Shown: in pieces, positions 34,401 through 44,478 of the stretch
Layout of the letters: every line of letters starts with the position of its first letter
Position numbering within the stretch: the first letter of the stretch is position 1
Assembly (NCBI RefSeq): GCF_000182925.2
Contig: NC_026501.1
Coordinates: 1,240,001-1,304,000, forward strand
Direction of reading: 5' to 3'
Source of the DNA: Neurospora crassa OR74A
Lineage: Eukaryota > Ascomycota > Sordariomycetes > Sordariales > Sordariaceae
Length of the DNA stretch: 64,000 nucleotides
Position numbers and translations under genes: made by a program
The notes under the pieces: model-generated
What the model was told of the DNA's origin: nothing
Databases searched by the model: none
Seen by the model: only the letters and a program-made list of their open reading frames with translations

Positions 34401-36890
34401 TCGATCGCCACATGCTTCGCGAGATCCAGCGCACAAAAGGCAACAATGACACGAAGATGCAGCTCCCGCTTAACATCATTCGTATTATTGATACTGCCAA
34501 GAAGCTGTTCAAGGTCGATGAGACCGCTCGCAGTGACCTTACCCCCAAGGATGTCATTCCTGCAGTTAAGGCCATGCTTGATCGCATGATCGTTGTCAGA
34601 GGAGACGATCCTATCTCCAAGGAGGCAGACTACAACGCCACGATCCTGTTCAAGGCCCAGCTTCGGTCTCGCTTGGCGTTCAAGCGTCTTGCTGTCCAAG
34701 ATAGGATCAACAAATTGGCCTTCAACCACATCCTCGGCGAGCTCGAGAACCGTTGGTCGAGGTCGATGGTTTCTCCGGGTGAAATGGTTGGTGTGTTGGC
34801 TGCCCAGTCTATCGGTGAACCCGCCACCCAGATGACACTCAACACTTTCCATTTCGCCGGTGTGTCCTCCAAGAACGTCACCCTTGGTGTGCCGCGTCTC
34901 AAGGAAATTCTTAACGTTGCTTCGAACATCAAGACTCCTTCCATGATGGTCTATCTCGACTCCAAGGCAGCGACCCAGGAGGAGGCCAAGAAGATGCGCA
35001 GTGCTGTCGAGCACACGAGTCTTCGCTCCGTTACGGCTGTCACTGAAATCTACTATGATCCCGATATCACATCGACCAACATCCCCGAGGATTACGATTT
35101 GGTCGAGTCTTACTTCCTCATTCCCGATCAGAGCGGCGACGAGCCAGATCCGATTGAGAACCAGTCCCGTTGGCTTCTGAGAATCACTCTCGATCGTCAG
35201 AAGATGCTCGATAAGGGTCTCCGCGTTGAGGACGTTGCTCACCGCATCAAGGAGGTTTACAAGAAGGATGTTGCGGTTGTCTTCTCCGACAACAACGCTG
35301 AAGAGATGGTCATCCGTATCCGTGTTATCAAGGCGGACGATGACAAGGACGAAGATGGTAATAAGATCATCGAGGACGATGTGATGCTCAAGCGTCTTGA
35401 GAAGCATCTCCTGGACGGCTGCACACTTCGTGGTGTCGAGGGCATTGAGCGTGCCTTCTTGAACAAGGGTGTTAAGCTGATCGAGGCCAAGGATGGTTCC
35501 ATGAAGCACTCCAAGGTGGACGATGAGTGCCAAGAGTGGTACCTTGATACACAAGGTACCTCTCTTCGTGAGGTCTTGACTGTCGAGGGTGTTGATACCA
35601 AGCGCACCACTACCAACGACTTGTGGCAGGTTGTCGATGTCTTCGGTATCGAGGGAGCTCGTGCTGCTCTGATGCACGAGTTGACGGCTGTGCTGGCTTT
35701 CGACGGTTCGTACGTCAACCATCGTCACTTGGCGCTTCTTTGCGATGTGATGACATACAGGGGCAGTATCGCCGCCGTCACACGTCACGGTATCAACCGC
35801 GCTGATACTGGTGCGCTCATGCGTTGCTCTTTCGAGGAGACTGTCGAAATTCTCCTGGAAGCTGCCGCCGTCGGTGAGCTTGATGACTGCCGTGGTATCT
35901 CGGAGAACGTTATGTTAGGCCAGATGGCTCCCATGGGTACTGGTGCCTTTGACGTTTTCCTCGATCCCAAGATGTTGGAGACCGTCATCTCTGACAACTC
36001 TCGCATGGGTCTCATGCCGGGCATGACCGTGAAGGGCAGTCAGCTGGATGGCGCGGCTACGCCTTATGATACAGGCTCCCCGATGGCCGACAGTGGGTTC
36101 CTTGGAAGTTATTCGCCTACCATGGGCAACTTCTCTCCTATCCAGGGCGCTGGATCGGACAGCCCGACGAACAACGGCTTTGGCACCGACTACGGTGGCG
36201 TTGGCGGATACGGTTCTGGTACTTCCTACTCTTCGGCTACTAGCCCTCGTGCCACCAGCCCCTTCACACCCACGTCACCGTTCAGCTATGGCGGGTACTC
36301 GCCATCGTCGCCCGCGGCTGGCTACTCGCCCAGCTCACCTCTCCTCGACTCTGCTGGTCGTTTTGCTTCCAGCCCACAATTCAGTCCCTCGTCGCCGTCG
36401 TTCTCGCCAACTTCGCCGATGCTGCGCCCTGGAAGCCCGACCAGCCCGAGCTACAGCCCTACCTCCCCGAGTTACTCGCCGGCATCGCCAGCTGCCGCCA
36501 GGTACTCGCCCACCTCCCCCGCCCAACAATTCTCTCCGACGTCGCCCTCATACTCCCCCACGAGTCCGAGCTACAGCCCGGCCTCGCCCGCTTTCCAGGC
36601 TACCTCGCCAAGCTACTCTCCGGCGTCGCCTACCTGGTCGCCAACCTCGCCGGACGCTTACTCGCCCACGAGCCCGTCGTTCCAGCGGTCGCCTGGTCAG
36701 CAGCTGTCCCCTACTAGCCCAACGGGTTACTCGCCGACGTCGCCGCAGTACTCGCCGCGGACGCCGGGACGTAATAACTCGGGGGGCAACGGGGATCAAT
36801 AGTAAGTTGTGGATCAGTCTGTTGCTTGGGGGTAAGACAGCTTTGCTAACAGAAATCCTCAGTTCTCCCACTTCGCCATCGAATGATTAA
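31483..36890 (+). CDS. RPB1: RNA polymerase II largest subunit
   Basis: Three exons: 31483-31839, 31901-36801 and 36863-36890. Both introns are 61 bases, with donors GTTCGT and GTAAGT, and the protein has 1761 residues. It is the catalytic subunit of Pol II. Zinc-binding residues are in [17 protein letters not shown] and [20 protein letters not shown] holds the three catalytic Asp. [20 protein letters not shown] with NTFHFAGV is the bridge/trigger-loop region. The C-terminal domain starts near residue 1500 and holds YSPTSPS-like heptads, many degenerate or spaced by extra residues. The long frame meets a stop at 36800-36802, but that stop straddles a donor (TA|GTAAGT). Splicing to 36863 reads Tyr-Ser-Pro-Thr-Ser-Pro-Ser-Asn-Asp and then TAA, one more heptad, so I extend the gene to 36890. 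Long antisense frames over exon 2 are shadows. Confidence 0.96.
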
Positions 36891-37876
36891 TCATCTTAAG
36901 AAGTCGTTCTGATCGAGTGGAATTGGGTTGAGTTGGAAGACAAAGCGCCAATGCTCCATGAAGGGGAGAAGAGGAAGGGAGATCGAAACAAATTGCCACT
37001 ACAACACCGTATATAACAAAAAAGGAAGGGTGGCTTGGCAGTAGCTAAATGAGCGCGAGCGGGGAGTTGCTTCTTTTTATCACATTGTTCGTCCTGTTGT
37101 CGCCATACATCAAACTGCATTTTCCTTTCTTCTTGGGTCGCCGTCATCTGCTTCTTCGTTTCTACTAGAGTTGGAGATAAACTAGCTGGAGCACCTTTTT
37201 ACGTACGTACAAAGAAGAAACGCAGAAGAAAGCAGAGCGAATCAGTCAAAGTTGGGAAAGACAAAATATCATTATCATTTTAGCATTTCATATTTTTCGC
37301 GTTCGTTCATGTCTGTTACTGCTGATGGGTGGCCTTGCTCGCATTTCGCTTCTCATAAGGAACAAAGATTGATCTGCTTTTCCTTGCTCAAAGGGGTTCT
37401 TTACTGTTGGTTCATACTAGGCAGGCGAATAGGGGGAACAGCGCCTCTTCACTTTTTGGTAGCCATCAGATTGCGCGATAGCATTGGCGATGGATGGGTG
37501 GTTAGAGCACGCGTAATTTCGCAGGAAATAGTAACAACCTATACCTCCAGTGAAGTATTTGACTTGAACTGAATAGAAAACTGATCACATATTATTCCAA
37601 TCTCACCATGGCTACCATCGCACATCCATCCTCGTCCTCGCACCTTAAAAACCTTAGTCTCTATCACATGACCTCCGTCGACAACCTTCAGCGGACCCGC
37701 CCCACAAAAGTGTGGGTCTCCTCTCCTCCAACTTGGTGAGACGACCTCCAACAGATAAATTAAAACCCTCCCTTACCTTTTATTTCCCTAATCTTCTCTT
37801 ATGTTTCTATGCCGACAGACCTTCAGTTATTATCCTCCTCGGTGCCAATCCACACACAAATGACGCCTAAGACTGA
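36891..37876. other. Spacer between RPB1 and the GNAT gene
   Basis: Holds the RPB1 3' region and the promoter of the next gene. No coding or RNA gene recognised. Confidence 0.5.
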
Positions 37877-38434
37877 ATGAAATTCTCATCCCCACCCATG
37901 GAAGATAGCCACCATACAATGTCGCCCACAGTGACAACACCTACCCTTCCAAAGGGCTACGTGCTCCACGCGGGCTATCCTCCCATTTCCTCCTACAGGC
38001 ATCTCCGGTCCGCCTCGGGGCTAACCGCTCGATCCGTTGCCCAAGCAGCGCCTGTCGCGTCCAATTCCTGGTACGGATGCTACATCACGTATGACGACAA
38101 CAACAACAACAAGCCCGTAGAAGTAGCAATGGGACGAATCATTGGCGATGGAGGATGGTACTTCCACATCGCCGACATGGCTACCCTCCCAGAGCATCAG
38201 CGTAAGGGGCTAGGAGACGTGGTGCTCAAGGAATTACTTGCTTACATTGGTCGCCACGCGCCGTGTGATGAGAAGGAGGGTGAGTACCCTTATATTACGC
38301 TTTTTGCGGATGGGCCGGGCAGGAGGTTGTATGAGAAGAACGGGTTCAAGGAGACGGCGCCCCGTTCACTCGGAATGCAACTAGTATATGATCGCGGGCT
38401 TGTTGTGCCTGGGCGGTGGGTACTGGGTAGCTAG
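37877..38434 (+). CDS. GNAT-family N-acetyltransferase
   Basis: A single exon of 185 residues. The acetyl-CoA pyrophosphate loop is HQRKGLGD, preceded by FHIADMATLPE (motif A strand) and followed by the helix VVLKELLAYI. ITLFADGPGRRLYEKNGF is the motif B end. This is the GNAT fold. The usual reaction is transfer of acetyl from acetyl-CoA to an amine; the acceptor cannot be told from the sequence. Met at residues 1, 8 and 15 are all possible starts, and the first is given. The frame sits alone between RPB1 and the HET cluster on the plus strand. Confidence 0.8.
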   Translation: MKFSSPPMEDSHHTMSPTVTTPTLPKGYVLHAGYPPISSYRHLRSASGLTARSVAQAAPVASNSWYGCYITYDDNNNNKPVEVAMGRIIGDGGWYFHIADMATLPEHQRKGLGDVVLKELLAYIGRHAPCDEKEGEYPYITLFADGPGRRLYEKNGFKETAPRSLGMQLVYDRGLVVPGRWVLGS

Positions 38435-39509
38435 GGAAGTAGGAGTAACACCCGAGGATGAGATGAGAGTTGCTGCTGAGGATGGGAGGGAGTAAGGGAT
38501 GGATGGCGAAGATGAGGCGACGACGGATGTTTGACTAAGTAGGCACTCACCGGAGTTGTATGGCGTGTGGTAAGGACTGTGAATATAGACCTGGAATTTC
38601 GCATGCTTTTAACTTGCCTTTTACATGTCCTTCTTTCGTGATTGTTATTGAATTTTGAAAAGGGCGAAATTCGAAGAGAAGCACGTAAGTGAGCCAGCCA
38701 TCCCTCGTAAGCCTGCAAATACATGACCAATAGCCAATAATAGAATGGCTGGACGCCATCATAAGCTGAATTCGATTGTTTGGTACTTCTATGAATGTGT
38801 GATGAATGGTAGTCTACCCGTGATAAATTGGCGATGGGGGTGGTTGGTGAGTGGTTGGAGGTAAGGCGTCAACGCGTCCAGCCTCGGGGTATTGGGTATG
38901 AGTGGCGACTTTGTGAGGTGCATACGATCAGCACATCAATCTATTGAACGTAGGTTAATGGTCTCGATGTCACTTATGCATGAGCGTGAGATGAAGCCGA
39001 TGATGGTTGATGATAAGTGGGTAAGGCTGTGTGACTACGTGTTTGTGCAGAAAGCGGGTCGACGTAGAAGGGCTGAACTTCCAGTCGTTTAGTCAAATGG
39101 GGCGGCTGTGCTGGCCAATGACTGAAGCTTTTGAGCTAATGGGCTTCTTGAACTTTGGTTTCAACAGATTTCGTAGGTACGAAAGCAACAAGTTGAGTAG
39201 GATTGGTTCTATCGGGCACTTTCACAGCTAGGGGCCCTGCCAGCATGGCAGGATACGTGTTACATGCCTACGGATCACGACAGAACAAAGGATCAGTCAA
39301 ATACAGAAATGAGGAGGTTAATCGCTGGTCTAGATTCTTCCACGTCTCAGATATCAAAATGACGGCGGGTAATTCACCTATAATACGGCGCGTTCGACCT
39401 TTCAGTTGTTTGACAGTCCTGACTTTGCCTTCGGACATTACTACCATACGAACACATTCTCAACACTGCATTTCTTTTTGACGGCAGCCATCAAAATAAC
39501 GACTCCTTC
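38435..39509. other. Spacer between GNAT gene and HET gene
   Basis: AT-richer than the housekeeping part. Short frames only, none with a motif. It is presumed to hold the promoter of the HET-domain gene. Confidence 0.5.
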
Positions 39510-42230
39510 ATGTTTCGTTCATGCATGTTACCCTTCATCACCACGGCAGCATGGTTGAAAGTCCGGGTCAAAAAGTACGGAGGAAGGATCCGGCGATCCT
39601 TTGCTTGGAAGAACCAGCCAGGAGTCTCCGTGAACCCTTCTTCCACGGAGCCAGTTGTCGATACTGCGCCGAATATAAATCGTCCATCATCAGTTTCTAG
39701 CCCTGAGGCACTACCTGGTGAACAAACCTTAACAAGGGATTGTTCCACTCATCAAGACGTCAATGGTGCAACCGAGGCCCCCCACCGCCCGTTTTCATCT
39801 CCCCATCCTTCAGCGCCACCTGACCCTCATCTCTCTCCAACTAGCACTCCTACGTCAACACATGCAGATACGAGTGGTCCCATGGACACTGCTCGTCCAT
39901 CTGCAAGTTCCAGCTCTGAAGTACACCCGGGTCAAATTTCTTTGCAAGTCGAGCATTCCGACTATCAAAGTCCAGATGAGAGCTTGTGTCAGGAATGCAA
40001 GCGGATAAACTTCGAGGATATTTTCAAAACCCAAAGTGGCATCCCAATCAAATCCTGGCGCTGTCCCTTCCTCTTCGCTTGTTTTGAGTCATCAAACAAA
40101 CCAGAAAAAGTATGGCGTGTGGCTATGGAAACTCGAGCAACTTGCCCGCTTTGTGCTTTTTTTGCCGACTGTGCATCGAGGATGGGCTTCACCCTGGATG
40201 CTCTGTCTCAAAAAGGCTCTTTGACCCTCGGATTGAGGAAGCTAATCGTCGAGACATATCCCCGCCTAACCCCTCAGGCCCTGGAGCTTGAGCACTTCCA
40301 AACAACGGCATTGGAACTCAGAATCTGGAGACATACTGACCCAAAAGGCCCATGGGACAAAAAACCGTATTCCACAGATTCACATCTCATTTTACCAGGC
40401 AATTGTTGCTCTGCTATGTCCATCAATCCCTGTGCCTGCGAAGACTTTACGGAAATGCAGCTTGCCACAGATACAGTCAACTTCGAGGTCATTGGGGAGT
40501 GGCTAAACATCTGTGAATCAAATCATATTCCCTGCATTGACAAAGCTTCGCTATACTTCCCCAAAACCGTCCCGGGCTTGCATTTCATTGATTGCCTCAA
40601 CGGAAGTATCATCCCAGCGCAGGCAATGGCTGATCCGAGATATGTCACGCTCAGTTATGTTTGGGGCAACTCCGAGGCATCCCCTGATAGCACAGGCCCT
40701 AGTGCAACGACTGCTCCCATATTGCCCGAAACCAGCAAGTTGCCCAAAGTGGTCAGTGATGCTATGAAAGTTGTGCTAGGCCTTGGATACCGATACCTCT
40801 GGGTGGATCGGTATTGTGTACCTCAAAACGACCATGCAGCGAAGCGCATTCAGATTCATAACATGGGAAATGTCTATGCGATGTCAGCCTTAACAATCAT
40901 TGCGGCCGCGGGGGAGGATGCCGACTATGGTCTCCCTGGAGTTAGCAGTGTCCAAGTCCCTCAACTTTGGGCATCCGTCTTCAATGGTCACAAGAAGTTG
41001 CCGGTTGTTTATCACCACCCCCCACATCGCGATGTCATCCGTTCAAAATGGGCCACACGTGGCTGGACCTATCAAGAAGGTCTGTTATCAAAGCGCCGCC
41101 TGATTTTTTCAGACCGCCACGTTTTCTTCCAGTGCCAGCGTATGCACACAGGTGGCGGCCTTATTGGACCGCAGAAACTTCGGCTGCCGCTCAAGGATGG
41201 TACAGAAGCAAGTGCCATGGGATATGCCAAAACAGATGCTATACTTCCTTACCCCGAAGCATGGGAACTCGGCGAAAAGTTCTTCTGGGCTAGGGTCACA
41301 GACTTCTCAGGAAGGACACTCTCTTATGATACGGATGCATTGAACGCCATTGGGGGTATCCTTACAGCTTTCATGGAGAAGTCTGATGTCAAGTCTTTGT
41401 ATGGGCTTCCCATATCTAGCCCTGAAAATTCTAGAGTTCTCAACGGAAGCAGGATGCCTTCGACGATTTACCACATCATTGATCCTGTTCAGGGAGTGCT
41501 TCTCTCCAGTCTCTTCTGGAAAAGCAGATGGATAAAAACTCCGAGTCTGCCGTCTCCAGGTCATATTACATCCACCGAAACATCTGACCTCAGAAGAGCT
41601 GTGTTTCCAAGCTGGACATGGGCAGGTTGGAAAAGTTCGAAAAGTCATACTTTAATAGCCTCTGAAAGCTTCCCCCCAGACCAGTACCGCACATGGTTTA
41701 CCACCAGTTCGGATCCCGTCCGAATACAATTTTGTTTCAATGGCAGATTAATTGATTGGGAAAGGAAGAATCTCAAGCGCATCCTCGATCTTGACATGCT
41801 CCCGGACTATATTGTTATCACGGGCACGGTCTTTGATACGACGGTTAGGTTTCAGACGTCCAACCCGTCAAGACCCCCTGTGTGGACCTATGAGTCACCT
41901 GAGTTCTGGAAAGGAGAAACAGACTATTCAATTCCACCTGGTTTGTTCCCAGAAGTCGAGGATAGTACGCAAACCATGCTGGGATTGTTCTTTTTTACAG
42001 TGACTACCTGCATGGCTGGCCCTGAGCCAACCAAAGTCGGAAACGGGCCATTGTATCGAGGATTCGAATATCTACTTCTACGACCAGTACAAGATGATGT
42101 TGGCGGAACAGTATATGAGCGAGTTGCGACTGTTGCTCCACCCTACCCTCGGGAATTTGATATGATGTTCCCGATGTACTCTGAACCATTCAGGAAGCCA
42201 CTGAGGACTATGACGGTTCGCATAAGATGA
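39510..42230 (+). CDS. HET-domain (heterokaryon incompatibility) protein
   Basis: A single exon of 906 residues. HET-domain proteins act in non-self recognition and trigger cell death when unlike hyphae fuse; the exact partner is not visible here. A Ser/Pro/Thr-rich N-terminal tail runs to about 150. A Cys-rich region follows (CQECKRINFEDIF, then CPLCAFFADC), as is common before the domain. The HET core starts with YVTLSYVWG at about 377, continues through YRYLWVDRYCVPQND and NVYAMSALTIIAAAG, and ends with RGWTYQEGLLSKRRL near 517. The C-terminal part carries FPSWTWAGWKSS, the partner of the PSWSWAS motif of other HET proteins. No NACHT, repeat or ankyrin part is present, so the recognition part is unclear. 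Similarity to a second HET-family fragment at 43563-44354 suggests a cluster. Confidence 0.88.
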   Translation: MFRSCMLPFITTAAWLKVRVKKYGGRIRRSFAWKNQPGVSVNPSSTEPVVDTAPNINRPSSVSSPEALPGEQTLTRDCSTHQDVNGATEAPHRPFSSPHPSAPPDPHLSPTSTPTSTHADTSGPMDTARPSASSSSEVHPGQISLQVEHSDYQSPDESLCQECKRINFEDIFKTQSGIPIKSWRCPFLFACFESSNKPEKVWRVAMETRATCPLCAFFADCASRMGFTLDALSQKGSLTLGLRKLIVETYPRLTPQALELEHFQTTALELRIWRHTDPKGPWDKKPYSTDSHLILPGNCCSAMSINPCACEDFTEMQLATDTVNFEVIGEWLNICESNHIPCIDKASLYFPKTVPGLHFIDCLNGSIIPAQAMADPRYVTLSYVWGNSEASPDSTGPSATTAPILPETSKLPKVVSDAMKVVLGLGYRYLWVDRYCVPQNDHAAKRIQIHNMGNVYAMSALTIIAAAGEDADYGLPGVSSVQVPQLWASVFNGHKKLPVVYHHPPHRDVIRSKWATRGWTYQEGLLSKRRLIFSDRHVFFQCQRMHTGGGLIGPQKLRLPLKDGTEASAMGYAKTDAILPYPEAWELGEKFFWARVTDFSGRTLSYDTDALNAIGGILTAFMEKSDVKSLYGLPISSPENSRVLNGSRMPSTIYHIIDPVQGVLLSSLFWKSRWIKTPSLPSPGHITSTETSDLRRAVFPSWTWAGWKSSKSHTLIASESFPPDQYRTWFTTSSDPVRIQFCFNGRLIDWERKNLKRILDLDMLPDYIVITGTVFDTTVRFQTSNPSRPPVWTYESPEFWKGETDYSIPPGLFPEVEDSTQTMLGLFFFTVTTCMAGPEPTKVGNGPLYRGFEYLLLRPVQDDVGGTVYERVATVAPPYPREFDMMFPMYSEPFRKPLRTMTVRIR

Positions 42231-43562
42231 CGGGTTCAAATTGGTACCAGCTAGCAGTCTTTTTGCAAGATCACAATGATGCAAGTTCCTTGTCAAATGA
42301 ACTTATTTGCAAAGTTTGGTTGCCTATTTGTCCTTGGCACCGAAGCAACAGATTCCAGGTAACAAGGTCACCTCTATTGAAGCACATTCGCATGTGTCAC
42401 ATGGTTAGCCTGTGTCGTAGCACGTAATTGCCTAATCTTACAGTGGGTGCCGGGGGGAAAAAAACCCCAACTCGAAATTTGCCCGCAAAAAAAGCCAAAA
42501 GTTATCATCGTCACTCTTTGATTCCACCACCGTACAGTTTTCCAAACATTGGTAGAACTTTCTTCGAGGCTCCTTTTTACTTTCTTCAACTAAGAGTAAG
42601 CTGGCTAGATATTTTTGGCTCAAAATGGTGATGACCGACGGGTGTGAAATGAAATGCAAGGTAATAAAAGCTGTTACAGTGGGCTTATAGGGGCGTATAT
42701 TAGGTGAAACTTGATAAGTTCTTTGAGTACTAACCTTAATACTGAAATGGAGCAAAAACCACATCAACAAGAGAAGCACCCTACTACACCTAATGCAGAG
42801 AGGAGAAGATCTGGAGTTGGACACGGTTTTCGTCGTCCTTAGGAACTGAGATAGAGTAGCAAAACCACAGCCCATCAACTACTACCAGAAGTCAGAGAGG
42901 AGAGTAAGACTCCCCTCATTAACTCTAAGATAGAGGAACAGATCTAGAAGTTAGCTATTAGTCAGAGGGGTCATGAGGCTTACTATCACTAGAATGGCCA
43001 ATGATGATTGTGAAGTCTTTAGAGCAGGACTTCTTAATTTCGAAAAGAATATTGTCTGGTCTTGAATCCCTTGCCCTCTCTTCCTTACTCCCAGCTTAGG
43101 ATAACCTCCTTATATCCTTTCTAGTCATGACATTTCCAGGGTTCCTCTCAACCAATACAGCAGATCTGCCCTTTAGTGAACAACGGACCAAGGCCCTGAT
43201 GCCTCCACTTATTTGCCCCTCTGGGGTTTCCACACGACAGCAAGAGTCTTAAGACAAAAAAAGAAAGAGAAAGAAAGAGATGAAACACCCCAAATCAATA
43301 CGTTCTCTCTAAAGTATTTATATAGTAAAGGTGATATTGAAGAGTTAGTATAGAAGGTACTGTAAAGTACTCAATACGGTATAATTCTGGGATTACTACC
43401 TATATACTTTCGTGGGTGTTGCTTTTTGGTGTGAATTGTACGAGTTTTGCAGTAAAATTAATGATTAGTTGGGCGTTTTGTTCCGGCATTCGCTGTACTA
43501 AGTGGTGGATCTAAAGTGTAAGGGGATAGTAGACCTGTACGCGGGTGCTGGCTACTGTGGAT
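42231..43562. other. Spacer inside the HET cluster
   Basis: 1.3 kb between the HET gene and the HET-family fragment. No gene is supported. Most of it (about 42600-43530) is AT-rich and TpA-rich and listed separately as a possible degraded repeat. Confidence 0.5.
42600..43530. repeat. AT-rich, TpA-rich stretch, possible RIP-degraded repeat relic
   Basis: Hand counts of three 60-base lines gave about 32, 37 and 45 per cent GC, against well over 50 per cent in neighbouring coding DNA. TA steps are frequent (for example around 43320-43400) and stop codons are dense in all frames. This is the look left by repeat-induced point mutation on duplicated DNA in this group of fungi. I recognise no terminal repeats or element family, so it may also be plain AT-rich spacer. 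Confidence 0.35.
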
Positions 43563-44354
43563 ATGTTAAGGTTCTACAAAGGAAGGAGAAGGAGGGAGGA
43601 CCCCCCCCTGGCGCTTTGCTGGTTTGTGATGCCGCAGACGAGTTATAATGATACGAATGAGGATGACAACCTCGACTCCGAATCTCCCCCTAATAAAAGC
43701 CTCCAAAAACGGCCAACAGATGAACGAGTCCCCTCCTGGTCTTGGGCGTCTATAGACGACGCCGCGTTCATGTACCCCGCCGCCGATGAGAAGAAGAAAA
43801 AAATCCAGGTTCTCCGGCCAGCGCCCAGCGTGAAGATTCTTAAATCTGCGGTCACCCCAGCTTATGCTGGCGGGGAGTTTGACTCTGTTGTTTCGGGGTG
43901 TCTTGACATTGAAGGGGCAATGAGAGAAGTGACGGCGCGTCGGGTCAGGTGGAGCAGCAGCCCATCATCGCCAGGCTCTGTAGCCGAGTTGGGTGAGATA
44001 AAGGTCCCGGTGGGAGGACAAGGACACGAAGTGGTGGTGACACTAGATGCTGCTCCCGAAAAAGAAGAGGAGGAAGTCGAGAAAGATGGGGATGGCAGAA
44101 CCGGCATATGGCTTCTCTTGTTGGCGGAGCAAGTGGAGGAGGATGACGAGGGACAGCATGAGTTTAACATTGGCGAATCTACCTTGCCAGCGTATGCTGG
44201 ACTTGTTCTGAAAGAATTGGTCCATGGACAGTCGGACAGGCTTCGTCGTGTAGGCTTTTTCCATTGCTGTGAGATTTCGAATATGGGGCATACCGGTGAT
44301 GGATGTCGGGATCTCTTGAAAGAGTTTGAGATTAGAAGGGTAACACTTGTTTGA
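43563..44354 (+). pseudogene. HET-family C-terminal fragment without HET domain
   Basis: An open frame of about 263 residues from its first ATG. It carries LALCWFV and then RVPSWSWASIDDAAF, the motif that sits after the HET domain in this family, and an acidic, Glu-rich middle. The N-terminal half with the HET core is absent. The frame begins only a few codons after a stop, next to the AT-rich degraded stretch. It is most simply the surviving 3' part of a second HET gene whose 5' part was lost. It could still be expressed as a short protein. Family call from motif only. Confidence 0.6.
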
Positions 44355-44478
44355 GATGTCCAGAGGGTGTACCTTGTTCCTGCTGCGAGCATACATCAGT
44401 ATCCAACAAACAATCCATATATACATACCGTAATCCGACAAAAACAACAAAACCAATCCTTTTCGTCATAAACATTCC

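Noticed and set aside
34016-35788. A 590-residue frame (and others at 32855-33943 and 31883-32782) antisense to RPB1.
   Set aside because: They lie wholly inside RPB1 exon 2, have no recognisable domain, and no start or splice context of their own.
43545-43562. Start of the HET-family fragment at 43545.
   Set aside because: That codon is GTG; the first ATG is at 43563, and a stop lies just upstream at 43530-43532.
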